Origin: Pelobacter sp. UBA6812
Lineage (GTDB): Bacteria; Desulfobacterota; Desulfuromonadia; Desulfuromonadales; Syntrophotaleaceae
NCBI GenBank assembly: GCA_002452265.1
Contig: DKEW01000003.1
Location: 1 to 6,863, forward strand
Reading direction: 5' to 3'
DNA length: 6,863 nt
The notes below the pieces were generated by a model that did not search any database, was not told the DNA's origin, and was given only the letters and a program-made list of their open reading frames with translations. The position numbers were made by a program, and so were the translations under genes. Within the stretch, counting starts at the first letter, position 1; every line of letters starts with the position of its first letter. Below, in pieces: positions 1-5,891 of this stretch.

Positions 1-257
1 TATTGTCGACCCGCGAAAGTGCGAGTCTGCGCGATCACCTGCTGCCGTTGGGGATCACCCAGCTCAGCGCTGGTTCCAGCACCGCACCGGGGGGCTACGG
101 CCAGGACCGCGACGGTAGCGAGCAGTTCGCCATCGACGACGATCGCGATGCCGAACAGGTCTGCGCCATGCTGCGCGCCAAAGGCTATGAGCCGGTGTGG
201 AAGGACTGGGACGGGGCGTTTTTGCAGAAATCCGAGGATTCATCCCATGACCTTTGA
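1..257 (+). CDS. thiH: ThiH, 2-iminoacetate synthase, C-terminal end (partial)
   Basis: ThiH is a radical-SAM enzyme that cleaves tyrosine to dehydroglycine (2-iminoacetate) and p-cresol, supplying the C-N unit that ThiG uses to build the thiazole ring of thiamine in anaerobes and enterics. Only about 84 C-terminal residues are in the window, so the N-terminal CxxxCxxC cluster lies outside it. The visible part carries hallmark ThiH segments: LSTRES near the edge, a PLGITQLSAGSSTAPGGY stretch, EQFAIDDDR and the terminal GYEPVWKDWD. The reading frame is open to the left edge, so the true start is upstream; the TTG at position 3 is internal. The stop overlaps the start of the next thiamine gene by 11 bp, which indicates translational coupling in a thi operon, probably with thiS/thiG upstream. 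Identification is very secure. Confidence 0.95.
   Translation, partial: LSTRESASLRDHLLPLGITQLSAGSSTAPGGYGQDRDGSEQFAIDDDRDAEQVCAMLRAKGYEPVWKDWDGAFLQKSEDSSHDL
234..238 (+). promoter_or_regulatory. Ribosome binding site for the ThiE/TenI gene
   Basis: A GAGGA motif lies within the thiH coding sequence 8 bp before the ATG at 247. It fixes the start of the second thi gene inside the end of thiH and supports translational coupling. Confidence 0.6.
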
Positions 258-879
258 TGTGGAAGCCTTTCGCCTTTATCTGATTTCCGACCGAAAACTG
301 GTACCCGAGGGAAACAGCTTTCTGGAAACCATTGAGCAAGTTCTCATCGGGGGTGTGCGTGCCCTGCAACTGCGGGAGAAGGATCTGCCTCCCGATGAAC
401 TCTTCGCATGTGCTCTGACATTAAGAACCCTGACGGACAGTTATGGCGCCAGCCTGCTCATCAATGATCGCATCGATGTTGCCATGGCGGTCGGAGCCGA
501 TGGAGTACATTTGGGCGAACATTCCCTGCCTACCAGTGCAGCGCGCAGAATCCTCGGCAACAAAGCCATCATCGGGCGGTCCACCCATCGGGTGGAAGAC
601 ATCGTGCAGGCCGCCGCTGAAGGTGCTGACTTCGTCACGTTCAGCCCGATATATTTCACACCTTCCAAAGCTCCATACGGCGAGCCTCAGGGGTTGGATG
701 CCCTGCGGCACGCCTGCACCACCAGTCCTCTACCGGTATTGGCTCTTGGAGGCATACGTCAGGACCGTATTCGCGAGGTACGTTCTGCCGGCGCGGCTGG
801 TATCGCACTGATTTCGGCGCTTTTGAAATCAGCCGATCCTGCTTCTGCTGCGCGATCTCTACTCGCGGAAATGTACTGA
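247..879 (+). CDS. thiE: ThiE/TenI-family protein (thiamine phosphate synthase or thiazole tautomerase)
   Basis: A 210-residue (beta/alpha)8 barrel of the ThiE/TenI family. ThiE joins HMP-PP and thiazole phosphate into thiamine phosphate; the paralogue TenI aromatises the thiazole tautomer. Visible motifs are LYLISDRKL (10-18), ALQLREKD (39-46), LLINDR with metal-binding D74, GADGVHLG (83-90), GRSTH (110-114), FTPSK (137-141) and the phosphate-binding ALGGI (166-170). Length is normal for the family. The ATG at 247 is chosen because a GAGGA motif lies 8 bp upstream and the protein then begins just before the first beta strand; the open frame extends further upstream only as antisense-free read-through inside thiH. 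Odd point: in classical ThiE the sequence after HLG is QED, whose Asp binds magnesium, whereas here it is EHS (91-93). This leaves open a TenI-like activity. Family assignment is firm; the ThiE versus TenI choice is not. Confidence 0.88.
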   Translation: MTFDVEAFRLYLISDRKLVPEGNSFLETIEQVLIGGVRALQLREKDLPPDELFACALTLRTLTDSYGASLLINDRIDVAMAVGADGVHLGEHSLPTSAARRILGNKAIIGRSTHRVEDIVQAAAEGADFVTFSPIYFTPSKAPYGEPQGLDALRHACTTSPLPVLALGGIRQDRIREVRSAGAAGIALISALLKSADPASAARSLLAEMY

Positions 880-894
880 TTTTCCCCTCGCCCC

Positions 895-922
895 TTGTAA
901 CCTCGGCTCTTCCTTTTAAACT
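895..922 (+). promoter_or_regulatory. Weak candidate sigma-70 promoter for the SLC13 permease
   Basis: TTGTAA (895-900) and TAAACT (917-922) are separated by 16 bp in the pyrimidine-rich 88-bp gap after the thiE/tenI stop. Each box matches the consensus at 4 of 6 positions. No terminator hairpin is visible in the gap, so the permease may equally be read through from the thi operon. Confidence 0.22.
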
Positions 923-967
923 TTTCCTGTCACCTCCAACTTCCCATCACACAAAACACGAGGTCCC

Positions 968-2734
968 ATGGGCATCGTCTTGACCCTGAGTATCCTGCTC
1001 GTGGCAATTTTGCTGTTCGCCACCGAATGGCTCCCGATGGATGTGATCGCCATGCTGATCCTCCTGGCACTGGCCATTACCGGCATGGTTTCTGTCCCCG
1101 AGGCACTTAGCGGTTTCGCTAATCCCGCTGTAATTACTGTTGCCTCCATGTTTGTCATTAGCTGCGGCATCACCCACACAGGGGCCCTTAGCAAAGCCGG
1201 TGAGCATCTGATTCGGCTGGGCGGCGGCAGCGAAATGCGCCTTACCGCCATCATCATGGCCAGCGTTGCGCTGGTCTCAGCTTTCATCAACAACATCGGG
1301 GCCACTGCAGTGCTGATGCCTGTGGTACTTCAGGTGTGCCGCCGTCTGCACCTCAGCCCTTCCAAAATGCTCATCCCGCTGGCCTATGGTTCGCTGCTGG
1401 GCGGCGTCTGCACCCTGGTCGGCACCCCACCGAATATTCTCATGAATGCGCTGCTTCAGGAATACACCGGCGAGCGGTTTAGCATGTTTACCTTCAGTCC
1501 CATCGGATTGGTTCTGCTTACGGCAGGCATCCTCTATATGGCCCTGCTGGGCAGAAAGCTGCTGCCCATACGCAAATCAGGCAAGTTGACCGATGCTTAC
1601 CAAGTCAAGGAATACATCACCCAGGTTGAAATTCTGCCGGACTCACCGATTGCAGCGCAAACTATCGCCGGCAGCGGTCTCGAGAGGGATTTTGAGCTGC
1701 AGGTGCGAGCCATCCTTCGCGGCACGGAAAAATATCCTCAACCCCGCCGCAACCGAAAACTGCGCACTGGCGACATCCTGTTCCTGGAAGGTAACCCCCA
1801 GGGGATCCTCAAGGTGATGGCCGCCAAGGGATTACGCCTGCTTCCGGAACGCGACAATCCACCGCCACACCGGGGCAAGGAATTATTGGTAGTGGAAGCA
1901 TCTCTGACCCCCAACAGCGAAATGGTCGGTAAAACCCTGCGACAGGTACGGTTCAGGGAAACCTATGGGCTCAACGTGCTGGCCCTCTGGCGGCAAGGTG
2001 CGCCGGTGGTAAAAAAAGTCGATCATGTGGTATTGCGCTTCGGTGATGTGTTGTTGCTGCAAGGTGCCGAAGAGGGGATTATGCATTTGGGGCGGGAGCA
2101 CGGCTTTCTACTGCTGGGCGGCGTAGCGCCGATTCCCTACCGACCGCGACAAGCACCCATGGCGTTGATGATACTGGCCGCTGTGATCGCGCTAACCACC
2201 ACGGAAATTCTACCCATTACCCTGGCGGCTCCGTTCGGAGCGGTGGCGATGGTCCTGAGCCGCTGCTTAACCGTACAGGAGGCCTACGAATCGATAGACT
2301 GGCGCATTATTATCCTGATTGCCGGAACACTGCCGCTGGGGTTGGCTCTTGAAAACAGCGGCGCCGCCAGCCTATTGGCTGAGGAACTGCTGCAAGGGGT
2401 CGGAAACTGGGGCCCGGGAGTGGTCCTCTGTGCCTTCTTCCTGCTGACCTCCCTGTTGACGGAAATCATGAGCCACGCCGCGGCGGCTGTCCTCATCGCT
2501 CCCGTGGCGCTGCACGCAGCATTAACCCTGCAGGTCTCACCTCGACCATTTTTCATGGCTGTTGCGATTGCCGCCTCATCCTGTTTCATGACCCCCATCA
2601 GTCACCAGTCCAATGCCCTGGTCATGGGCCCGGGCGGGTATCGTTTTTCCGACTTTATGCGCACCGGAGCTCCGCTGAATGTACTGATATGGATCTGCGG
2701 ATCGCTGCTGATTCCCTGGTTGTTTCCTTTTTGA
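968..2734 (+). CDS. SLC13/DASS-family permease with two RCK_C (TrkA-C) domains
   Basis: A 588-residue inner-membrane transporter of the divalent anion:sodium symporter type; substrates in this broad group include sulfate, dicarboxylates and other anions, and the substrate here cannot be read from sequence. The N-terminal membrane half (about 1-200) contains the re-entrant hairpin motif FINNIGATAVLMP (106-118) followed by VGTPPNIL (151-158). A soluble segment (about 215-390) carries two RCK_C-like modules, around 218-292 (ending TGDILFLEG...) and 303-385 (FGDVLLLQG...). The second membrane half (about 397-588) has LTEIMSHAAAAVLIAPVA and TPISHQSNALVMGPGGYRF. This whole layout and length are typical of SLC13 permeases with central TrkA-C domains. 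The start ATG has GAGG 4 bp upstream (960-963), a slightly tight spacing. The position where relatives usually have S-N-N in the second half reads S-H-A (502-504). The gene ends 35 bp from the convergent rhomboid gene. Confidence 0.92.
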   Translation: MGIVLTLSILLVAILLFATEWLPMDVIAMLILLALAITGMVSVPEALSGFANPAVITVASMFVISCGITHTGALSKAGEHLIRLGGGSEMRLTAIIMASVALVSAFINNIGATAVLMPVVLQVCRRLHLSPSKMLIPLAYGSLLGGVCTLVGTPPNILMNALLQEYTGERFSMFTFSPIGLVLLTAGILYMALLGRKLLPIRKSGKLTDAYQVKEYITQVEILPDSPIAAQTIAGSGLERDFELQVRAILRGTEKYPQPRRNRKLRTGDILFLEGNPQGILKVMAAKGLRLLPERDNPPPHRGKELLVVEASLTPNSEMVGKTLRQVRFRETYGLNVLALWRQGAPVVKKVDHVVLRFGDVLLLQGAEEGIMHLGREHGFLLLGGVAPIPYRPRQAPMALMILAAVIALTTTEILPITLAAPFGAVAMVLSRCLTVQEAYESIDWRIIILIAGTLPLGLALENSGAASLLAEELLQGVGNWGPGVVLCAFFLLTSLLTEIMSHAAAAVLIAPVALHAALTLQVSPRPFFMAVAIAASSCFMTPISHQSNALVMGPGGYRFSDFMRTGAPLNVLIWICGSLLIPWLFPF

Positions 2735-2769
2735 ATAACCAGCAACAGGGTGCGAAGGTTCTCATCCGT

Positions 2770-3525
2770 TCATACGCGCATACGCGTTATACCTCGCCAC
2801 CGATCAAATCCGTAGGCCAACCCCAGCCCGCCCAGAAAACCGCCGATATGAGCACCATGCGCCACCCCGGCTCCGGCCCCGCCATTGATAATAAAGGGCA
2901 GCAGGTTATCAAGAACCAGATACACCCCCAACACCAGGCGGGCCGGCAGCATCACGGTGGTCATCAAAAACGGGAATAAAAAAATGAAGGTTTTTACCCG
3001 GTTGCGCGGAAACCATAAAAAATAACAGCCCAACACCCCGGAGATAGCACCCGAGGCCCCCACCAGGGGGATCTGGGAGCCTGGCGCAAACACGGCGAAA
3101 AACAGCGTTGCCAGCACGCCGGTGCCCAGATAAACCAGCAGGTAGGGCAAACTTCCAAGGCGGGCTTCGACATTGTTGCCAAAGATATACAGAAACAACA
3201 TATTCCCCGCCAGGTGCATCCAGCCACCATGCAGAAACATGCAGGACAACAGACTGGCCAGGGAGGGTGCCGCTGGCCTGAAACCGTAACGGAAAACGAA
3301 CAGGTCATAGGCAGACAGATGCTGCAGGACTTCCTGCGTCGAAACGAACCCGCGAGATCCATAGCTGCGCAAATACTCAAGCAACAAGGGATCATTCAGG
3401 TCGACCCGCGCCAGCATCAGAGGTACCGAGACAGCCAGAAAAACAGTGATGTTAAGGCCGATAATTAACCAGTTGACATAGGATGGTGCTATCGGGTTGG
3501 GTGTGTCTCCGTAAGGCAGAAACAT
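2770..3525 (-). CDS. Rhomboid-family intramembrane serine protease
   Basis: A 251-residue polytopic inner-membrane protein that should cleave transmembrane helices of client proteins within the bilayer. The first membrane segment is near 17-38, followed by a long periplasmic-type loop (40-85) and the conserved FLHGGWMHLAGNMLFLYIFG block (97-116) of the second segment, including the oxyanion-associated H104 and N108. The catalytic serine is S158 in GASGAISG (156-163), and the catalytic histidine is H226 in AHGAHIGGFLGG (222-233), so the Ser-His dyad is complete. The ATG start is supported by AAGGAG 5 bp upstream. The protein is a six-helix core type without obvious extra domains. Its client is not indicated: the neighbours are a convergent permease and a divergent channel gene. 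Odd point: an 8-bp tandem duplication spans its stop codon. Identification is very secure. Confidence 0.95.
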   Translation of the reverse strand: MFLPYGDTPNPIAPSYVNWLIIGLNITVFLAVSVPLMLARVDLNDPLLLEYLRSYGSRGFVSTQEVLQHLSAYDLFVFRYGFRPAAPSLASLLSCMFLHGGWMHLAGNMLFLYIFGNNVEARLGSLPYLLVYLGTGVLATLFFAVFAPGSQIPLVGASGAISGVLGCYFLWFPRNRVKTFIFLFPFLMTTVMLPARLVLGVYLVLDNLLPFIINGGAGAGVAHGAHIGGFLGGLGLAYGFDRWRGITRMRV

Positions 3526-3530
3526 GCCGA

Positions 3531-3536
3531 CTCCTT
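3531..3536 (-). promoter_or_regulatory. Ribosome binding site for the rhomboid gene
   Basis: AAGGAG on the minus strand, 5 bp before the ATG at 3525, settles the start of the rhomboid gene. No convincing -35/-10 pair for this gene was found in the AT-rich part of the divergent gap (about 3590-3690). Confidence 0.75.
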
Positions 3537-3693
3537 ATCCAGGGTTTAGCAGGTGCACCCTACGGGGAGGACCTTGCCGAAAGATCAAGCGATAGAAAAA
3601 CTTGCCATAGAAAACTAAATATTTAACGAATGTCCTATCATCGGTTATCATACCGCATTCATTTTATCACAGGCGATTCATCTGCGAGCCCTG

Positions 3694-3721
3694 TTGTGAT
3701 TGTCCGGTCAAAAGGTATCAT
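3694..3721 (+). promoter_or_regulatory. Predicted sigma-70 promoter for the TRIC channel operon
   Basis: TTGTGA (3694-3699; 4 of 6) and TATCAT (3716-3721; 5 of 6) are spaced by 16 bp in the divergent gap. A start near 3728 would give a short leader of about 20 nt that includes the strong Shine-Dalgarno at 3735. The rest of the gap (3526-3690) is AT-rich, with short direct repeats but no gene. Confidence 0.45.
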
Positions 3722-3734
3722 TAAGCATATGGTT

Positions 3735-3740
3735 GGAGGT
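3735..3740 (+). promoter_or_regulatory. Ribosome binding site that decides the TTG start of the TRIC gene
   Basis: GGAGGT lies 7 bp before the TTG at 3748. There is no in-frame ATG nearby that would leave the first membrane segment intact, so this site supports initiation at TTG. Confidence 0.75.
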
Positions 3741-3747
3741 TTAAATC

Positions 3748-4353
3748 TTGTCACTACTGTACACACTCGACCTTGTTGGAACCGCAGCTTTTGCAGCATC
3801 CGGCGCCTTGGCCGGCATCCGACGCAAAATGGATCTGTTCGGCGTCATGGTACTAGGGCTGGTAACCGCCATCGGCGGCGGAACCTTGCGTGACCTGCTA
3901 TTAGGGGACAATCCACCGTTCTGTTTCAAGAATGAACTTTATCTTTACTTGGCACTGGGGATTTCGCTATTCACCTTTGTCATGCATCGACATGTTGGGA
4001 ATCTGCGTCAACCGTTACTTTACTTTGACGCCATCGGTCTCGGCACCTTCGTCGTTATCGGTACCGAAAAAGCCATGCATTTCAACCTTGGATTCCTGGG
4101 GACGGTGATCATGGGAGTCATAACCGCAACGGCCGGCGGGATCATGCGAGATGTCCTGGCCAACCAGATCCCCCTTATCCTGCGGAAGGAAATCTATGCT
4201 TCAGCATGCCTGGCAGGAGGCGCCCTGCTGGTTGCACTCATACATTTTGGCATGACCCGCTCGGTCGCGCTACTGATCGCTGCCGTAACGGTTATTACCG
4301 TACGCCTGTTAGCGATTCATTACAACTGGGCCTTGCCACGCGCCCAAGATTGA
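3748..4353 (+). CDS. Trimeric intracellular cation (TRIC) channel family protein (formerly UPF0126, YicG-like)
   Basis: A 201-residue, almost entirely hydrophobic membrane protein. Prokaryotic TRIC proteins are homotrimeric potassium-permeable channels with seven helices built from two inverted three-helix repeats plus one extra. The internal duplication is visible: AIGGGTLRDLLLG (41-53) in the first half and ATAGGIMRDVLANQIPLI (127-144) in the second, each with the conserved Gly-rich R-D motif lining the pore. Other family marks are the N-terminal LDLVGTAAFAASGALAG (7-23), DAIGLGTFVVIGTEKA (94-109) and LRKEIYA (145-151). Length fits the family. The start is TTG, backed by a good ribosome binding site and by the position of the first helix. 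The stop is 21 bp before the next gene, so the two are probably co-transcribed. The physiological role in bacteria is poorly defined. Confidence 0.93.
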   Translation: MSLLYTLDLVGTAAFAASGALAGIRRKMDLFGVMVLGLVTAIGGGTLRDLLLGDNPPFCFKNELYLYLALGISLFTFVMHRHVGNLRQPLLYFDAIGLGTFVVIGTEKAMHFNLGFLGTVIMGVITATAGGIMRDVLANQIPLILRKEIYASACLAGGALLVALIHFGMTRSVALLIAAVTVITVRLLAIHYNWALPRAQD

Positions 4354-4361
4354 GTTTTATA

Positions 4362-4369
4362 AAGGAGGA
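4362..4369 (+). promoter_or_regulatory. Strong ribosome binding site of the FAH-family gene
   Basis: AAGGAGGA is a near-perfect Shine-Dalgarno 5 bp before the ATG at 4375. Another ATG at 4370 overlaps the spacer but is out of frame. The strength of this site suggests high, independent translation of the second gene of the pair. Confidence 0.8.
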
Positions 4370-4374
4370 ATGTT

Positions 4375-5028
4375 ATGTTTACTGTCCGTTTACTCGATGA
4401 CTCTATTTTTCAGGTCGGTAAAATTCTCTGTGTAGCCCGAAACTATCGTTCCCACGCCACCGAACTCGGCAATGAGCCGCCCACAGAACCGGTTTTCTTT
4501 CTCAAGCCGGCTAGCAGCATCATCGGCCCCAGGGAAAACGCCATCATTCCGCCTTACAGCAAACTCTGTCACCATGAGATCGAATTGGCAGTACTCATAG
4601 GCAAATGGGGCAAAAATATTCCGGAGCAGGAAGCCATGAACCACGTGGCCGGCTACGGCGTGGGTATCGACCTGACGCTGCGTGACGTCCAGCAGCGGCT
4701 CAAGGCAAAGGGGCTGCCATGGGACCAGGCCAAGGGATTCGATACCTCCTGCCCGCTGTCCGATTTCGTTCCGGCAGCCCGGGTTCCGGATCCCCACGCG
4801 TTGCGTATGACCCTGTCCGTCAACGGTGAGATCCGTCAGGACGGCACCACGGCGGATATGATCCACCGCATTCCGGCCCTGATAAGTGCCGCCTCTGCCA
4901 TTTTTACCTTGGAAAAAGGTGACATATTACTGACCGGCACACCCTCAGGGGTAGGCCCTGTCGTCCAGGGGGATCAGATCTGTGCTGAGATTGAAGGCGT
5001 CAACTGGCTGAACATCGGCATACAATAG
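4375..5028 (+). CDS. Fumarylacetoacetate hydrolase-family protein, FAHD1/YcgM-like (acylpyruvase or oxaloacetate decarboxylase/tautomerase type)
   Basis: A 217-residue cytoplasmic enzyme that is a stand-alone FAH catalytic domain. It resembles FAHD1/YcgM along its full length: KILCVARNYRSHATE (16-30), EPVFFLKP (38-45), LCHHEIELAVLIG (64-76), GYGVGIDLTLRDVQ (93-106), GLPWDQAKGFDTSCP (113-127) and GDILLTGTPSGVGPV (182-196). The metal ligands expected for the family are present as E68, E70 and D99; the FAHD1 catalytic His-Glu pair corresponds to H27 and E30, and the active-site lysine to K120. Such enzymes hydrolyse acylpyruvates, decarboxylate oxaloacetate or tautomerise its enol form; which applies here cannot be decided from sequence. 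It follows the TRIC channel gene by 21 bp, in a likely two-gene operon, and is convergent with nfi. No terminator hairpin is visible in the 48-bp gap to nfi. Confidence 0.93.
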   Translation: MFTVRLLDDSIFQVGKILCVARNYRSHATELGNEPPTEPVFFLKPASSIIGPRENAIIPPYSKLCHHEIELAVLIGKWGKNIPEQEAMNHVAGYGVGIDLTLRDVQQRLKAKGLPWDQAKGFDTSCPLSDFVPAARVPDPHALRMTLSVNGEIRQDGTTADMIHRIPALISAASAIFTLEKGDILLTGTPSGVGPVVQGDQICAEIEGVNWLNIGIQ

Positions 5029-5076
5029 CCACGTGGAAATAAAGGTGGGATAAAACTTGCTGTACTCTGCCGCTGC

Positions 5077-5754
5077 TCATCGGTTGCGGCGCGCCTGATT
5101 GGCGAGATGGTGAGCAAGGCGGGTCGGTTCCGGCAAACGGTAACGGCCCAGGCAACGCATGACCAGATCTGCGGAAGCCGGCACATCGAGCAGATGTCCC
5201 GGAGACACGTACAGCGGTTTGATCCCATTGCGTGTGGTCAATACGGTACCCACGATAGCATTTTCAAACACCAACGGTACCCGGTCACCACGTTGGCGAC
5301 CCGCGGGATCGTGTTCACCACATAACCTGCTTTTTGCACAACCAATTGTCGGCCGATCGAGCCACAAACCGAGGTGACTTGCAAGCCCCAGATGCCGAGG
5401 GTGTGCTATGCCTTGCCCGTCCACCAGTACGACATCGGGTATTGCTTGCACCTTTTTGAAAGCCTGCAATACCACCGGCAGTTCCCTGAAGGACAATAAT
5501 CCCGGGATATATGGAAAGGTCACCCTGGCGCTGGCGGTGACCTCTTCCACAACCGCCATATCCGGAAGCTGCAAAACCACCACAGCCGCGAAAAATTCTA
5601 CCCCACCGCGTCGGTAGGAAACATCCACGCCGGCCACATACCGAACGCGTTCTGGCAATCGACAATCAACACGGATGCGTTGCGCCAGAAGTTCCTGCAG
5701 GGCGATGGCTTCTTTGGCCGTCATATCCCAACCATGCAACTCCGGAAATACCAC
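5077..5754 (-). CDS. nfi: Endonuclease V (deoxyinosine 3' endonuclease)
   Basis: Endonuclease V nicks DNA one phosphodiester 3' of deoxyinosine and other deaminated bases, starting their repair. The 225-residue product carries the full family signature: VAGVDVSY with catalytic D44, the strand-separating wedge PYIPGLLSFRE (81-91) with E91, VLVDGQGIAHPR (109-120) with D112, LGLASHLGL, PTIGCAKSRLCG (135-146), PLYVSPGH (180-187) and RLPEPTRLAH (206-215) with the metal-site H215. The GTG start at 5754 is preferred over the ATG at 5724 because residues LHGWD and KEAIALQ match the N-terminus of Thermotoga-type enzymes (LHRWDLPPEEAIKVQ). An in-frame stop lies only two codons upstream. The ribosome binding site for the GTG is poorly placed, so translation could be weak. 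It is the last gene read leftward after the zinc-ribbon gene. Confidence 0.96.
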   Translation of the reverse strand: MVFPELHGWDMTAKEAIALQELLAQRIRVDCRLPERVRYVAGVDVSYRRGGVEFFAAVVVLQLPDMAVVEEVTASARVTFPYIPGLLSFRELPVVLQAFKKVQAIPDVVLVDGQGIAHPRHLGLASHLGLWLDRPTIGCAKSRLCGEHDPAGRQRGDRVPLVFENAIVGTVLTTRNGIKPLYVSPGHLLDVPASADLVMRCLGRYRLPEPTRLAHHLANQARRNR

Positions 5755-5767
5755 GAATTCTCACTCG

Positions 5768-5772
5768 CCTCC
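5768..5772 (-). promoter_or_regulatory. Distant Shine-Dalgarno-like GGAGG of nfi
   Basis: GGAGG on the minus strand is 13 bp from the GTG at 5754, longer than usual. Nothing better precedes either the GTG or the internal ATG at 5724, so it is the best available candidate. Confidence 0.4.
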
Positions 5773-5799
5773 GCGTTATCAATTTGCAATATCTTAAAA

Positions 5800-5855
5800 C
5801 TTTGGCCTACGGAACGGGAAGATGCATGCATTGCATCCTGGTTCGAAGGCCAAAG
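5800..5855 (-). terminator. Nested imperfect hairpin, possible terminator of the zinc-ribbon gene
   Basis: Three nested inverted repeats share one axis: CTTTGGCC/GGCCAAAG (5800-5807 and 5848-5855), GAAC/GTTC inside it, and GATGCA/TGCATC (5821-5826 and 5832-5837) around a 5-nt loop. Together they could form an 18-bp interrupted stem. On the minus strand the outer arm is followed by TTTTAAG, so it may terminate transcription 37 bp after the zinc-ribbon stop codon, or separate it from nfi. The T-tract is short and the stem has internal loops, so another structural role is possible. Confidence 0.4.
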
Positions 5856-5891
5856 AATCGAAGCTATGAATACCGCGAATGACTTACAGGG

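Noticed and set aside
19..246. N-terminal extension of the ThiE/TenI reading frame by 76 codons
   Set aside because: It overlaps thiH in another frame, has Arg/Ser/Cys-rich composition unlike ThiE, and a proper ribosome binding site precedes the ATG at 247.
2284..2598. Minus-strand open frames inside the permease and other genes
   Set aside because: They lie opposite genes with strong motif evidence and show no family features or ribosome binding sites.
2716..2742. CTGGTT/AACCAG inverted repeat at the end of the permease gene as a terminator
   Set aside because: Only 6 bp with a 15-nt loop and no T-run after it on either strand; it overlaps the coding end.
5029..5036. Palindrome CCACGTGG directly after the FAH-family stop codon
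   Set aside because: Eight bases without loop, T-tract or second copy; expected by chance at this scale.
5821..5855. tRNA T-arm-like GGTTCGAA inside the nested repeat, as a tRNA or attachment-site remnant
   Set aside because: No acceptor stem, anticodon arm or CCA context is present, and no integrase or direct repeat lies nearby.
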